Source: Clostridia bacterium
GTDB taxonomy: Bacteria; Bacillota; Clostridia; Oscillospirales; SIG627
Assembly (NCBI GenBank): GCA_017439965.1
Contig: JAFSID010000044.1
Span: 1-34,323 of the forward strand
DNA length: 34,323 nucleotides
Direction: 5' to 3'
Shown: piece by piece, positions 6,753 to 14,962 of the stretch
Numbering within the stretch: position 1 is the stretch's first letter
Layout of the letters: each line of letters starts with the position of its first letter
Position numbers and translations under genes: made by a program
The notes under the pieces: generated by a model
Databases searched by the model: none
The model's input: the letters and a program-made list of their open reading frames with translations, nothing else
What the model was told of the DNA's origin: nothing

Positions 6753-9383
6753 TTAATTTTTAATCGTTTTGCCCGTAGTACCGAAGGTAAGATGAACGTT
6801 TACGGGACAAGCGTTAAGAGACGCCTGACAGCCGACGGACGCCTTGAATTTGCCCTTGGGTACGGTAAGAGTGCCCTGATGCCAGATATTCTTTTCGTTG
6901 CCGTAGCGGTCGATGACCTTAGCGCTCTTGCCGTCCCACTCGATAAAGTCGGTTGACATAAGCTCGCACTCGAACATTACGGTCTCCTTTCCGACGGTGA
7001 CGGTGGGATTCTTAACGACGTTGTAAACCTGACGGCAAGCGGTGATGCTCGACGCATAAACGCCCTCAACGTCACCCGATACCATAAGCTCAATGCTGGT
7101 AAGTCTGTCCATATTATGACCCGAGCGTCCGATTGAATAGAAGCCCTGATTGTCCTCAAAGCCAAGCTCGAGTCTCTCGCCGTTGTCAGCCTCTAGAAGA
7201 ACGAAGTCACGCCAGCCCTCAAAGTCGGTATCAACGACGAAAAGTCCGTAGCCGTGCTCACTCTGTGATGCGCTGAGGGTCTTGATGCCGATAGCACCCT
7301 TCTTGCCGTTGCCCTTGACTCTTATCTTATACGCAAGATTATTGACGGTATTAAGCTCAGCACCGAAGGTAAACTTCTTTACCTGGTCTGCAACGGGCTT
7401 ATTTTCGTCAAGAGGAAGGAGAACGAGAGGCTCGTCACCGAGAGTGGACATACAGTTTTCAATGCGGATAAAGGGAGTCTGCTTCTTGAAGGGATTTTCA
7501 AACTCAACGGTATTACGCTTTTCGTCCTGAATATCGAAAAGTCTCTTGGTCTTGTAATTCTTCTCCTCAAATACGTACTTGTTGCCCTTCTTGACAACCG
7601 CAACCTCGTGTCCGCAGTTCTTTGCCATTTCAATGGTTTCGGGCTTGAAGTAGTCGGACTTGCGGAGGTCGGAGTAAACCTTATAGCGTGCAACATTTCT
7701 GCGGTAGCCTGCGTAACGCTCAAGCACAGCCCGAGAGGTGCCGTTGAAAACGTTGGAGTAGTTATAAAGGACGGCAAGCATACCGAGGTGGTCAATGGAA
7801 TCCCAGTGATGATAACGGGTATGCTGGTTTCCAGGGTACTTGTCGGTGGTCGGGAAGAAGTTGTACCAGCCGAGAGTTGCGGTGTGGTGATTGCGGGTAG
7901 CAATCGCCTGATGCTTATGATGAAGTCCGTTCCAGTATCTGTAAGCACGGAAGGGAGTATCCCAAGCGCCCATTCTCGCACGTGAAGCCCAGATTGACGG
8001 ATACATCGTCGAATACTCAATAATGGGATAGGTTTCGCAGTTCTTCATAATTTCGTGTACGAAGATTGCGGCATAGTACCAGCCCTCGTGCTTGGTGCAA
8101 TGACGTCCGATTCCGTCAAGTGCATCAAGATATATCATACCGAAGCCGCCCTTATTATAAGCCTCGGCGGTATTTCTGGCAATCTGCTTGAAGAGGTCGC
8201 TCGTAACTGCAGGAGCAAAGAGGTTGAAGCAGCCTCTTAAGTGATACATAGGCTCGCCCTTCTTGTGAGATACAGCCTTAGTACCTGCAAAGCCACGCTG
8301 AAGCACCTTAAAGCCGTCGGGAGCGTTGGTATAGTATATAATCTCCTCGCCTACGAGAATATAGGGAAGGTTTGAGGTAAAGAAGCCGTAATAATCCGAA
8401 AGCTCGGCGGTAGACTCAACAGACGGAACGAAGTCCGCATCTGCCGAAATATCCTCGGCAAGAGTGAAGGTCTCGTTGCGGTCGAGCTGACTCTGCCACT
8501 TGGGGTCGGAAAGAATTTCGTGACAGCCGGGATTGATATAATATGCATAGGTGTGAAGACCCGCCTTCATACCGTTTTCGGCAAGAGGCTCTGCAACGTG
8601 CTTTTTAAAGCCCTCGTGGTTTTCGTAATGAGCCTGCTTGAAGTCGCCCTGACGGTAGGTTGCACCGCCCTGATGGATATCGACCTGGTCAACGCCAATC
8701 TGCTTGAAGAACTCGATATTGTTCTTGATATAATCGGGAGCGGCGCTGTAAATAATCGTATAGTCACCGAAATTGTCCTTACAATCACGTCCCCAAGGAC
8801 CTGCGGTCTTGGAAACGATACCCTTTTCGGAGTCAATCTTCTCGCAGAGGGTCTTGAGAGACTCGCGGAGAATGATTTCGGGAGCGGTGGTAACGCCAAC
8901 CTTAGCACCCAAAACGCCTCCGAGGTGAGGATAAGCGCAAGCCTTGAAGTCTCCGCTTATTCCGCTGGGATAATTGACAGTACGGGTGTTGACGGTCATG
9001 GGCACCTCGGCAATGCGAAGAGCGTTGATATCCTCCTTGTCGCACTCAAACTTGAAGCCTGCAAAACGGATATAGAACGCCTCGGGCTTGAGAGCCTCAC
9101 CTACCACCTCACAGATGAAGTGGTCGTCAAACGCCTCAAGCTTAACATACGCCGAGCCAAGCTCGGTCTCAAAGCCTGCAATACCTCCATTAAAGGACAT
9201 ACTTTTTGCGGGAAATTCAACCTCGTCCTTGTCGTAGGCAGAAAAGAAGCTCTGCTTTTCAGCGGTTATCTCCTTGTCTGCAACAAGGTCGAACACCTTA
9301 ACGGTTGCATCCTTCTTGGAGATTTCGATTTTGAGACAGTTGGTTGACAGAATAAGAGCGGTCTTGTTATCCTTGATACTCAT
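6753..9383 (-). CDS. P1: putative cytoplasmic TIM-barrel glycoside hydrolase, divergent member
   Basis: An 876-residue protein, the last gene of the array. Layout follows the family: N-terminal beta-sandwich (about 1-190), barrel (about 190-560), C-terminal jelly-roll (about 665-876). Shared motifs are YRQGDF (243-248), GLHTYA, RGFAGTKAVSHKKG (363-376), MIYLDALDG (417-424; D420 and D423 are candidate catalytic or metal residues) and RARMGAWD (468-475). It is the odd member: position 459 is Thr (EYSTM) where all other copies have Asp, and the DGT..H motif is DGIGRH. There is no signal peptide. GGAGG precedes the start, 12 bases after the P2 stop, so it is co-transcribed with P2. The glycosidase role is inferred from fold-like motifs and neighbours. 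Confidence 0.65.
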   Translation of the reverse strand: MSIKDNKTALILSTNCLKIEISKKDATVKVFDLVADKEITAEKQSFFSAYDKDEVEFPAKSMSFNGGIAGFETELGSAYVKLEAFDDHFICEVVGEALKPEAFYIRFAGFKFECDKEDINALRIAEVPMTVNTRTVNYPSGISGDFKACAYPHLGGVLGAKVGVTTAPEIILRESLKTLCEKIDSEKGIVSKTAGPWGRDCKDNFGDYTIIYSAAPDYIKNNIEFFKQIGVDQVDIHQGGATYRQGDFKQAHYENHEGFKKHVAEPLAENGMKAGLHTYAYYINPGCHEILSDPKWQSQLDRNETFTLAEDISADADFVPSVESTAELSDYYGFFTSNLPYILVGEEIIYYTNAPDGFKVLQRGFAGTKAVSHKKGEPMYHLRGCFNLFAPAVTSDLFKQIARNTAEAYNKGGFGMIYLDALDGIGRHCTKHEGWYYAAIFVHEIMKNCETYPIIEYSTMYPSIWASRARMGAWDTPFRAYRYWNGLHHKHQAIATRNHHTATLGWYNFFPTTDKYPGNQHTRYHHWDSIDHLGMLAVLYNYSNVFNGTSRAVLERYAGYRRNVARYKVYSDLRKSDYFKPETIEMAKNCGHEVAVVKKGNKYVFEEKNYKTKRLFDIQDEKRNTVEFENPFKKQTPFIRIENCMSTLGDEPLVLLPLDENKPVADQVKKFTFGAELNTVNNLAYKIRVKGNGKKGAIGIKTLSASQSEHGYGLFVVDTDFEGWRDFVLLEADNGERLELGFEDNQGFYSIGRSGHNMDRLTSIELMVSGDVEGVYASSITACRQVYNVVKNPTVTVGKETVMFECELMSTDFIEWDGKSAKVIDRYGNEKNIWHQGTLTVPKGKFKASVGCQASLNACPVNVHLTFGTTGKTIKN

Positions 9384-9395
9384 AATAAGCCTCCG

Positions 9396-12011
9396 TTATT
9401 TTATTTCCTTACCCGTCGTACCCATCGTGAGATAGAGGTTGACGGGACAGTTGTTAAGTGATGACTGATAACCGACGGTCACACGGTACTTACCCTTGGG
9501 CACGGTAAGGCTACCCTGGAACCATATCGGCTTTTCGTTAGCGTAGCGGTCAATGACCTTGGCGGTCTTGCCGTCCCACTCGATAAAGTCGGTAGACATA
9601 AGCTCGCACTCGAACATTACGGTCTCTTTTCCGACGGTGACGGTGGGATTCTTGAGAACGTTATATACCTGACGGCAGGCGTTGACGCTTGACATACGCA
9701 CGCCCTCAACGTCTCCCGTTGCAAGAAGCTCAATTGAGCTGATGCGGTCCATATTGAGACCCGAGCGGTAGACGGGGTACATATGAAGTCCTTCCTCGAA
9801 AAGCTCGGGACGGTCGCCGTTGTCTGCCTCAAGAAGCACGAAGTCACGCCAGCCCTCAAAGTCGGTGTCTATAAGATAAAGTCCGTAGCCATTTTCACTG
9901 TTCGTTCCGCCCTTGAGTCGAAGCGCGACGGTACCCTTTTTGCCGTTGCCCTTGACTCTGACGGTCATGGCAAGATTGTTGATAAGATTTATTTCCGAGC
10001 CAAGCTCGTGTAAACGGAGCTGTTCGGTTACCTCCTGCTCCTCGTTCATGGGAAGAAGGAGCATCGGGTCACGTCCGAGGGTTGACATACAGTGCTCTAT
10101 TCTCACGAAGGGAGTCTGCTTTTTAAAGGGGTTTTCATAGGTGAGAGTGTTACGGCTCTCCTCGTTGATGCCGTAATATCTCTTGATATCGTAGTTCTTT
10201 TCAACGAGTGCGTATTTGCCGTGTCCCTTATCGGCAACCGCAAGCTCGTGCGGATTCTGCCTTGCCTTTTCAAGTATTTCCTCCGAGAAGTAACGGTCAC
10301 GGCGGAGCTTGTCGTAAAACTTGTAAATATCGAGATTACGCTTCCAGCCGGGAATCTTCAAATTGTAGTTGGAGTAAGCGTTGGAATAATTATAAAGGAT
10401 TGCAAGAGTACCCATAAACTCGATTGCATCGGTATGGAAATACTTGGTGTGCTGATTTCCCGGGTACTTATCCGTGATAGGATAGAGGGATACCCATCCA
10501 AGCGTTGAGTTGTAAAGGTGACGGGTTGCAGCCTTGTTATACTTATGGTGAATACGGCAGAAGTTCTTGAGTCCTCTGAAGGGAATATCCCAAGCGCCCA
10601 TTCTCGAACGGCTTGCCCATACTGACGGAGGCATATCCGCAAACTCAATAATTGGGTCGTCGTGGCAGTTCTTTATAACCTCGTGGGTAAACTTTGCAAT
10701 ATAGTAGGGGCGTTCCTCAATGCGACAGTGACGGCGCGTACCGTCTACCGCATCGAGATATATCATAGTGTAACCGCCTCTGTTGTAGTTCTCGGCGGTC
10801 TGACGCGCTATCTTTAAGAAAAGCTCGCTTCCGTGCTTGGGAGCAAAGAAATAGAAGCAGCCGTCAATGTGATAGATCACGGCGTCCTTCTTATGCTCTG
10901 CGGGAGTCGTACCGCAAGCACCTCGCTCGGTGACCGTAAAGCCGTTTGGCGCATTCTTATACTTTATAATCTCCTCGTCAATGAGAACGTAGGGCATATT
11001 GGTTGAGAAGAAGCCGTAATAATCCGAAAGCTCGGCGGTGGACTCAACCGTCGGCACGAAATCAGCCTCTGCCGAAATATTCTCGGAAAGGGTAAACTCC
11101 TCAAGGGTGGATAACTGCTTCTGCCACTTGGGGTCTGAAAGAAGCCCGTGACACTTGGGGTCAATATACTGACCGTAGGTATGGAAGCCCGTCTGTATTC
11201 CGTGCTTCGCAAGGCGGTCGGTAACCCTCGCCTTGAAATCCTCGTGTCCGTCGTACAGCATATATTCAAAATCGCCCTGACGGAAGGTGTTTATGTTATT
11301 CTGCACTATATCAAGGTGGTCGATTCCGAGATATTCAAGAGCGTCTATCTGGTCGTCGAGATACTCCTGAGAGGCAAACCAGGAGAGCATATAACTTCCC
11401 TGAACTCTCTCGTTTTCAAAAGCCCAAGGACCTGCGCTTTTCATAACGATTCCCTTTTCGGGGTCTATCTCCGAGCATATCTCCTGAAGCACTGCGCGAC
11501 GGCTCTTTTCGGAAATTACCGCATAGCCGTAGCGTGCACCCTTTGCACCCTCAAGGTGCTCGTAGGTTTTGGACAAAGTTCTCTTATCATATCCGTCGGG
11601 GAACAAAACGGGGTCAACGGAAACCGTCATTGCAACGCCCACCGCTCTCGGTCCGTCCTCGTCGTCGGGGTCGTATTCGTAGGAGGCATTACCCATATAA
11701 ATACAGTAAACACCCTCGGGAAGAGCGGTCAGCACCTCGAAGATAAAGAAATTATCTCTTACCGTAACGCCGATTTTAACCTCTCCCTTCTCGGTTTTGA
11801 GAAAGAACGTGTCATTCTCAAAATCAAGAGAGAGGATTTTAAATTCCTGCCAGCTTTCATCGGTCAGAGCAAAAAAGCTCTTCCTCTCACCCGTGATATC
11901 AACGCCGTCCGCCGTCACGACCGACAGAAGAGTCGCATCACTGCGGGAAAGCTCAAGCTTCACTGTTTTGTTTTCAAGTGTTATTGCTTTCTTCGTAACC
12001 TTAACAGCCAT
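9396..12011 (-). CDS. P2: putative cytoplasmic TIM-barrel glycoside hydrolase
   Basis: An 871-residue protein. The N-terminal domain and barrel are closest by eye to P3 and P4 (TLLSVVTADGVDITGE, 27-42). Barrel motifs are FRQGDF (243-248), MIYLDAVDGTRRH (416-428), IIEFADM (454-460, E456 and D459) and RSRMGAWD (468-475). The C-terminal half is a mosaic: GLHMYPVYRSGLNMDR, IWFQG and SSLNNCPVN match P6, whereas ISSIELLATGDVEGVRMSSV matches P4. There is no signal peptide. It has its own promoter (12073-12101) and a GGAGAAGG-like ribosome site, and reads on into P1. The substrate is unknown. Confidence 0.68.
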   Translation of the reverse strand: MAVKVTKKAITLENKTVKLELSRSDATLLSVVTADGVDITGERKSFFALTDESWQEFKILSLDFENDTFFLKTEKGEVKIGVTVRDNFFIFEVLTALPEGVYCIYMGNASYEYDPDDEDGPRAVGVAMTVSVDPVLFPDGYDKRTLSKTYEHLEGAKGARYGYAVISEKSRRAVLQEICSEIDPEKGIVMKSAGPWAFENERVQGSYMLSWFASQEYLDDQIDALEYLGIDHLDIVQNNINTFRQGDFEYMLYDGHEDFKARVTDRLAKHGIQTGFHTYGQYIDPKCHGLLSDPKWQKQLSTLEEFTLSENISAEADFVPTVESTAELSDYYGFFSTNMPYVLIDEEIIKYKNAPNGFTVTERGACGTTPAEHKKDAVIYHIDGCFYFFAPKHGSELFLKIARQTAENYNRGGYTMIYLDAVDGTRRHCRIEERPYYIAKFTHEVIKNCHDDPIIEFADMPPSVWASRSRMGAWDIPFRGLKNFCRIHHKYNKAATRHLYNSTLGWVSLYPITDKYPGNQHTKYFHTDAIEFMGTLAILYNYSNAYSNYNLKIPGWKRNLDIYKFYDKLRRDRYFSEEILEKARQNPHELAVADKGHGKYALVEKNYDIKRYYGINEESRNTLTYENPFKKQTPFVRIEHCMSTLGRDPMLLLPMNEEQEVTEQLRLHELGSEINLINNLAMTVRVKGNGKKGTVALRLKGGTNSENGYGLYLIDTDFEGWRDFVLLEADNGDRPELFEEGLHMYPVYRSGLNMDRISSIELLATGDVEGVRMSSVNACRQVYNVLKNPTVTVGKETVMFECELMSTDFIEWDGKTAKVIDRYANEKPIWFQGSLTVPKGKYRVTVGYQSSLNNCPVNLYLTMGTTGKEIK

Positions 12012-12072
12012 AAATCCTTCTCCATTTGTATCGTTTTACATCTTATTTTAAGGTATTTTTCACCTCACGGTT

Positions 12073-12101
12073 AGTCTACCATAAAACAAAGCCGAGGTCA
12101 A
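12073..12101 (-). promoter_or_regulatory. Promoter of P2-P1
   Basis: On the minus strand: TTGACC (12101-12096), a 17-bp spacer, then TAGACT (12078-12073) preceded by TGG (extended -10). Just downstream is CCGTGAGGTG (12061-12070). The promoter is almost identical to that in front of P4. Confidence 0.7.
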
Positions 12102-12168
12102 CAAATTATAAAAATTTTGCTTTTTTCAGCAGATTACACAATTTAAACGGCACTCCTTTGTCAAAAAA

Positions 12169-12194
12169 AGAAAAACCGCCGAAGCGGTTTTTCT
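12169..12194 (-). terminator. Terminator of P3 with UUCG loop
   Basis: On the minus strand an 11-bp stem ending in ACCGC closes a TTCG tetraloop (12180-12183), and the right arm runs into TTTTTCTTTTTTT. A near copy stands behind P5. Confidence 0.88.
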
Positions 12195-12215
12195 GAAAAC
12201 ACAAAAAATACTGTT

Positions 12216-14828
12216 TTATTTTATGATTTTTCCGTCAGTTCCCATCGTCACGATTGCGTTAACGGGACAGCCGTTAAGAGACACAGCCGAAAGGCTTGCC
12301 TTGTATTTACCCTTGGGTACGGTGAGAGTGCCCGAGAAGTAAATCTCCTTTTCGTTAGCGTAGCGGTCGATGACCAGAGCACGCTTGCCGTCCCACTCGA
12401 TAAAGTCGGTGGACTGAAGCTCACACTCAAACATAACCGACTCACCGCCTACCGTGAGGGTAGGATTCTTGATGACGTTATATATCTGAGGGCACGCCTT
12501 TATATCGGACATACGGACTCCCTCAACGTCACCCGTTGCAAGCACCTCGATAAAGCCGAAGCGGAACATATTGGGAAGGAAGTGATGTATCTGATACATA
12601 TGAACGCCCTGCTCAAAAAGCTCGACACGGTCACCGTTGTCAACCTCACAAAGCACGAAGTCACGCCAGCCCTCAAAATCGGTATCAACGGTCAAAAGCC
12701 CGTATCCGCTCTCGTTACCCTTACCCGACTTAAGACGAATTCCGACGGCACCCTTACGGCCGTTACCCTTGATACGTACGGTAACGGTAAGTCTTTTGGT
12801 AATGTCAAAATCTGCGCCGAGATAATGAGAGCGGAGCTGCTCGGAAACGTCACGGTTCTCGTCCATAGGCAATAGGATAAGCGGGTCGTGTCCGAGGGTG
12901 GAGAGACAATGCTCTATTCTTACGAAGGGAGTCTGCTTCTTGAAGGGGTTTTCAAAGGACTGCTCCCGACGGTCCTCCTCCTCAATACCGTAAAGTCTCT
13001 TTCTGTCGTAATTCTTTTCAACAAAGGCATACTTGCCCTTGCCTTTATCAACTACTGCAAGCTCGTGGGGATTCTCTCTTGCCTTTTCAATAATTTCCTC
13101 GGAGAAATATTTTTCACGGCGAAGTCTTTCATAAAAATGGTAACGGTCAATATTACGTCTCCAGCCTCTGACCTTAAAGTTAAAAAGACCGTAGGCGATG
13201 GAATAATTGTAAAGAATGGAGAGTGCGCCGAGATGGTCTATCGCGTCACGGTGGAAATAGTGAATGAAGTGGTTACCTGGATAGTAATCTGCGGTGGGAT
13301 AGAGAGCCATCCATCCGAGAGTCGCATTGTAAAGGTGGCGGAGTGCCCCCTTGTTTGAAGCGTGATGGATATTGATAAATCTCTTGTAGGCTCTGAGCGG
13401 CATATCCCAAGCGCCCATTCTCGAACGGCTTGCCCAGATGGATGCGGGCATATCCGCAAACTCTAAAATAGGCTCGTCGTGACAGTGCTTTATTATCTCG
13501 TGAGTGAATTTTGCAATATAATAGGGACGCTCCTCAAGTCTGCAATGTTGCTTCGTGCCGTCTACCGCATCGAGATATATCATCGTATATCCGCCCTTGT
13601 TGTAGTTCTCGGCAGTCTTGCGGGCAACCTCAAGGAAAAGCTCACTACCGTGTCTTGGCACTAAATAATAGAAATATCCGTCGAGAAGATAAACCGTTGA
13701 GCCCTTCTTATGCTCGGCGGGAGTCGTACCGCAGGCACCGCGCTCGGCAACCTTAAAGCCGTCGGGAGCATTCTTATACATAATTATTTCCCCGTCAATC
13801 AAAACGTAAGGAATATTCTTTGTAAAGAGGCCGTAGTAATCCGAAAGGTCGGCGGTGGATTCAACGGTCGGGATAAAGTCGGACTCGGCTGAAACGTCCT
13901 GCAAAAGCTCATACTCTCCGCGAACGGCAAGCTGCTTCTGCCATTTGGGGTCCGAAAGAAGCCCGTGGCACAGGGGGTCGATATACTGTCCGTAGGTATG
14001 AAGGCTCGCCTGTATTCCGCGCTCTGTAAGGCGGTCGGTGACCCTCGCCTTGAAATCCTCGTGTCCGTCGTAATGGACGTATTCAAAGTCACCCTGACGG
14101 AAGGACTTTTTGTTATTCTGGGTTATGTCAAGGTGGTCTACCTTAAGGTAGGCGATATCGTCAAGCGTTCTGTCAAGATACTCCTGCGAGCAATCGGTGG
14201 TAACTATATAGCTTCCCTGAACTCGCTCGTTTTCATCCGACCAGGGACCTGCCGTTTTCATAACGATGCCCTTTTCGGAGTCAATCTCCGAGCAAAGCTT
14301 ACGAAGCTCCGCACGTCTGCTCTTTTCGGGAATTACCGCATAGCCGTAGCGTGCTCCCTTTGCTCCCTCAAGATGCTCAAAGGTTCTGGAAATGGTTTTC
14401 TTATCGTAGCCGTCGGGAAAATACTCGGGGTCAACGGTAACCGTCATTGCAACGCCTACCGCTCTCGGTCCGTTCATATCCTCAATATCGTATTCGTAGG
14501 AGGCGTTACCCATATAGAGACAGTAAGCGCCCTTGGGAAGAGAGGTCAGCACCTCGAAAATAAAGTAGGTGTCTCTTACGGTAACGGCAATTTTAACCTC
14601 ACCAAGCTCGGTCTTGAGAATAAGCGTGTCACCCTCCGAATCAAGCCCCTCGTTTTTAAACTCCTGCCAGCTCTCGTCGGTCAGGGCAAAAAAGCTTTTC
14701 TTCTCGCCCGTGATATCAACGCCGTCCGCCGTCACAACCGACAAAAGACTCGCATCCTTGCGCGAAAGCTCAAGCGTTACCGTTTCGTTTTTCAGTAATA
14801 TAGCTTTATTCGTAGCAGTAATACCCAT
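12216..14828 (-). CDS. P3: putative cytoplasmic TIM-barrel glycoside hydrolase
   Basis: An 870-residue protein, visibly the close relative of P2 and P4. Its numbering is collinear with P2: FRQGDF (243-248), MIYLDAVDGTKQH (416-428), FADM (457-460) and RSRMGAWD (468-475). Differences include SLHTYG in the barrel and QDVSAESDFIP where others have EDISADADF. The C-terminal SLSAVSLNGCPVN type is shared with P4 and P5 rather than with P2. There is no signal peptide or membrane segment. It has its own promoter (14877-14905) and terminator (12169-12194), so it can be a single-gene unit. The function is inferred from the family layout. Confidence 0.68.
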   Translation of the reverse strand: MGITATNKAILLKNETVTLELSRKDASLLSVVTADGVDITGEKKSFFALTDESWQEFKNEGLDSEGDTLILKTELGEVKIAVTVRDTYFIFEVLTSLPKGAYCLYMGNASYEYDIEDMNGPRAVGVAMTVTVDPEYFPDGYDKKTISRTFEHLEGAKGARYGYAVIPEKSRRAELRKLCSEIDSEKGIVMKTAGPWSDENERVQGSYIVTTDCSQEYLDRTLDDIAYLKVDHLDITQNNKKSFRQGDFEYVHYDGHEDFKARVTDRLTERGIQASLHTYGQYIDPLCHGLLSDPKWQKQLAVRGEYELLQDVSAESDFIPTVESTADLSDYYGLFTKNIPYVLIDGEIIMYKNAPDGFKVAERGACGTTPAEHKKGSTVYLLDGYFYYLVPRHGSELFLEVARKTAENYNKGGYTMIYLDAVDGTKQHCRLEERPYYIAKFTHEIIKHCHDEPILEFADMPASIWASRSRMGAWDMPLRAYKRFINIHHASNKGALRHLYNATLGWMALYPTADYYPGNHFIHYFHRDAIDHLGALSILYNYSIAYGLFNFKVRGWRRNIDRYHFYERLRREKYFSEEIIEKARENPHELAVVDKGKGKYAFVEKNYDRKRLYGIEEEDRREQSFENPFKKQTPFVRIEHCLSTLGHDPLILLPMDENRDVSEQLRSHYLGADFDITKRLTVTVRIKGNGRKGAVGIRLKSGKGNESGYGLLTVDTDFEGWRDFVLCEVDNGDRVELFEQGVHMYQIHHFLPNMFRFGFIEVLATGDVEGVRMSDIKACPQIYNVIKNPTLTVGGESVMFECELQSTDFIEWDGKRALVIDRYANEKEIYFSGTLTVPKGKYKASLSAVSLNGCPVNAIVTMGTDGKIIK

Positions 14829-14876
14829 AGTGTGTTCCTCGTTTTTGTGATATTAGGCTCTTTGCACCTCACGGTC

Positions 14877-14905
14877 ATTCTAACACACAAAATTTCAAAA
14901 AGCAA
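14877..14905 (-). promoter_or_regulatory. Promoter of P3
   Basis: On the minus strand: TTGCTT (14905-14900), 17 bases, TAGAAT (14882-14877). Downstream lies CCGTGAGGTG (14865-14874), the same ten bases found at the P2 promoter. The -35 box is weaker than those of P2 and P4. Confidence 0.55.
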
Positions 14906-14962
14906 TCAGTTTAAGGCGGTGAGTCACTAATGTACAAAAAGAAGTCTCTATTGTACAAAAAC

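Noticed and set aside
14930-14962. TGTACAAAAA repeated twice behind P4, considered as a terminator or operator
   Set aside because: The copies are direct, short and A-rich, with no stem and no U-run, so no role can be supported.
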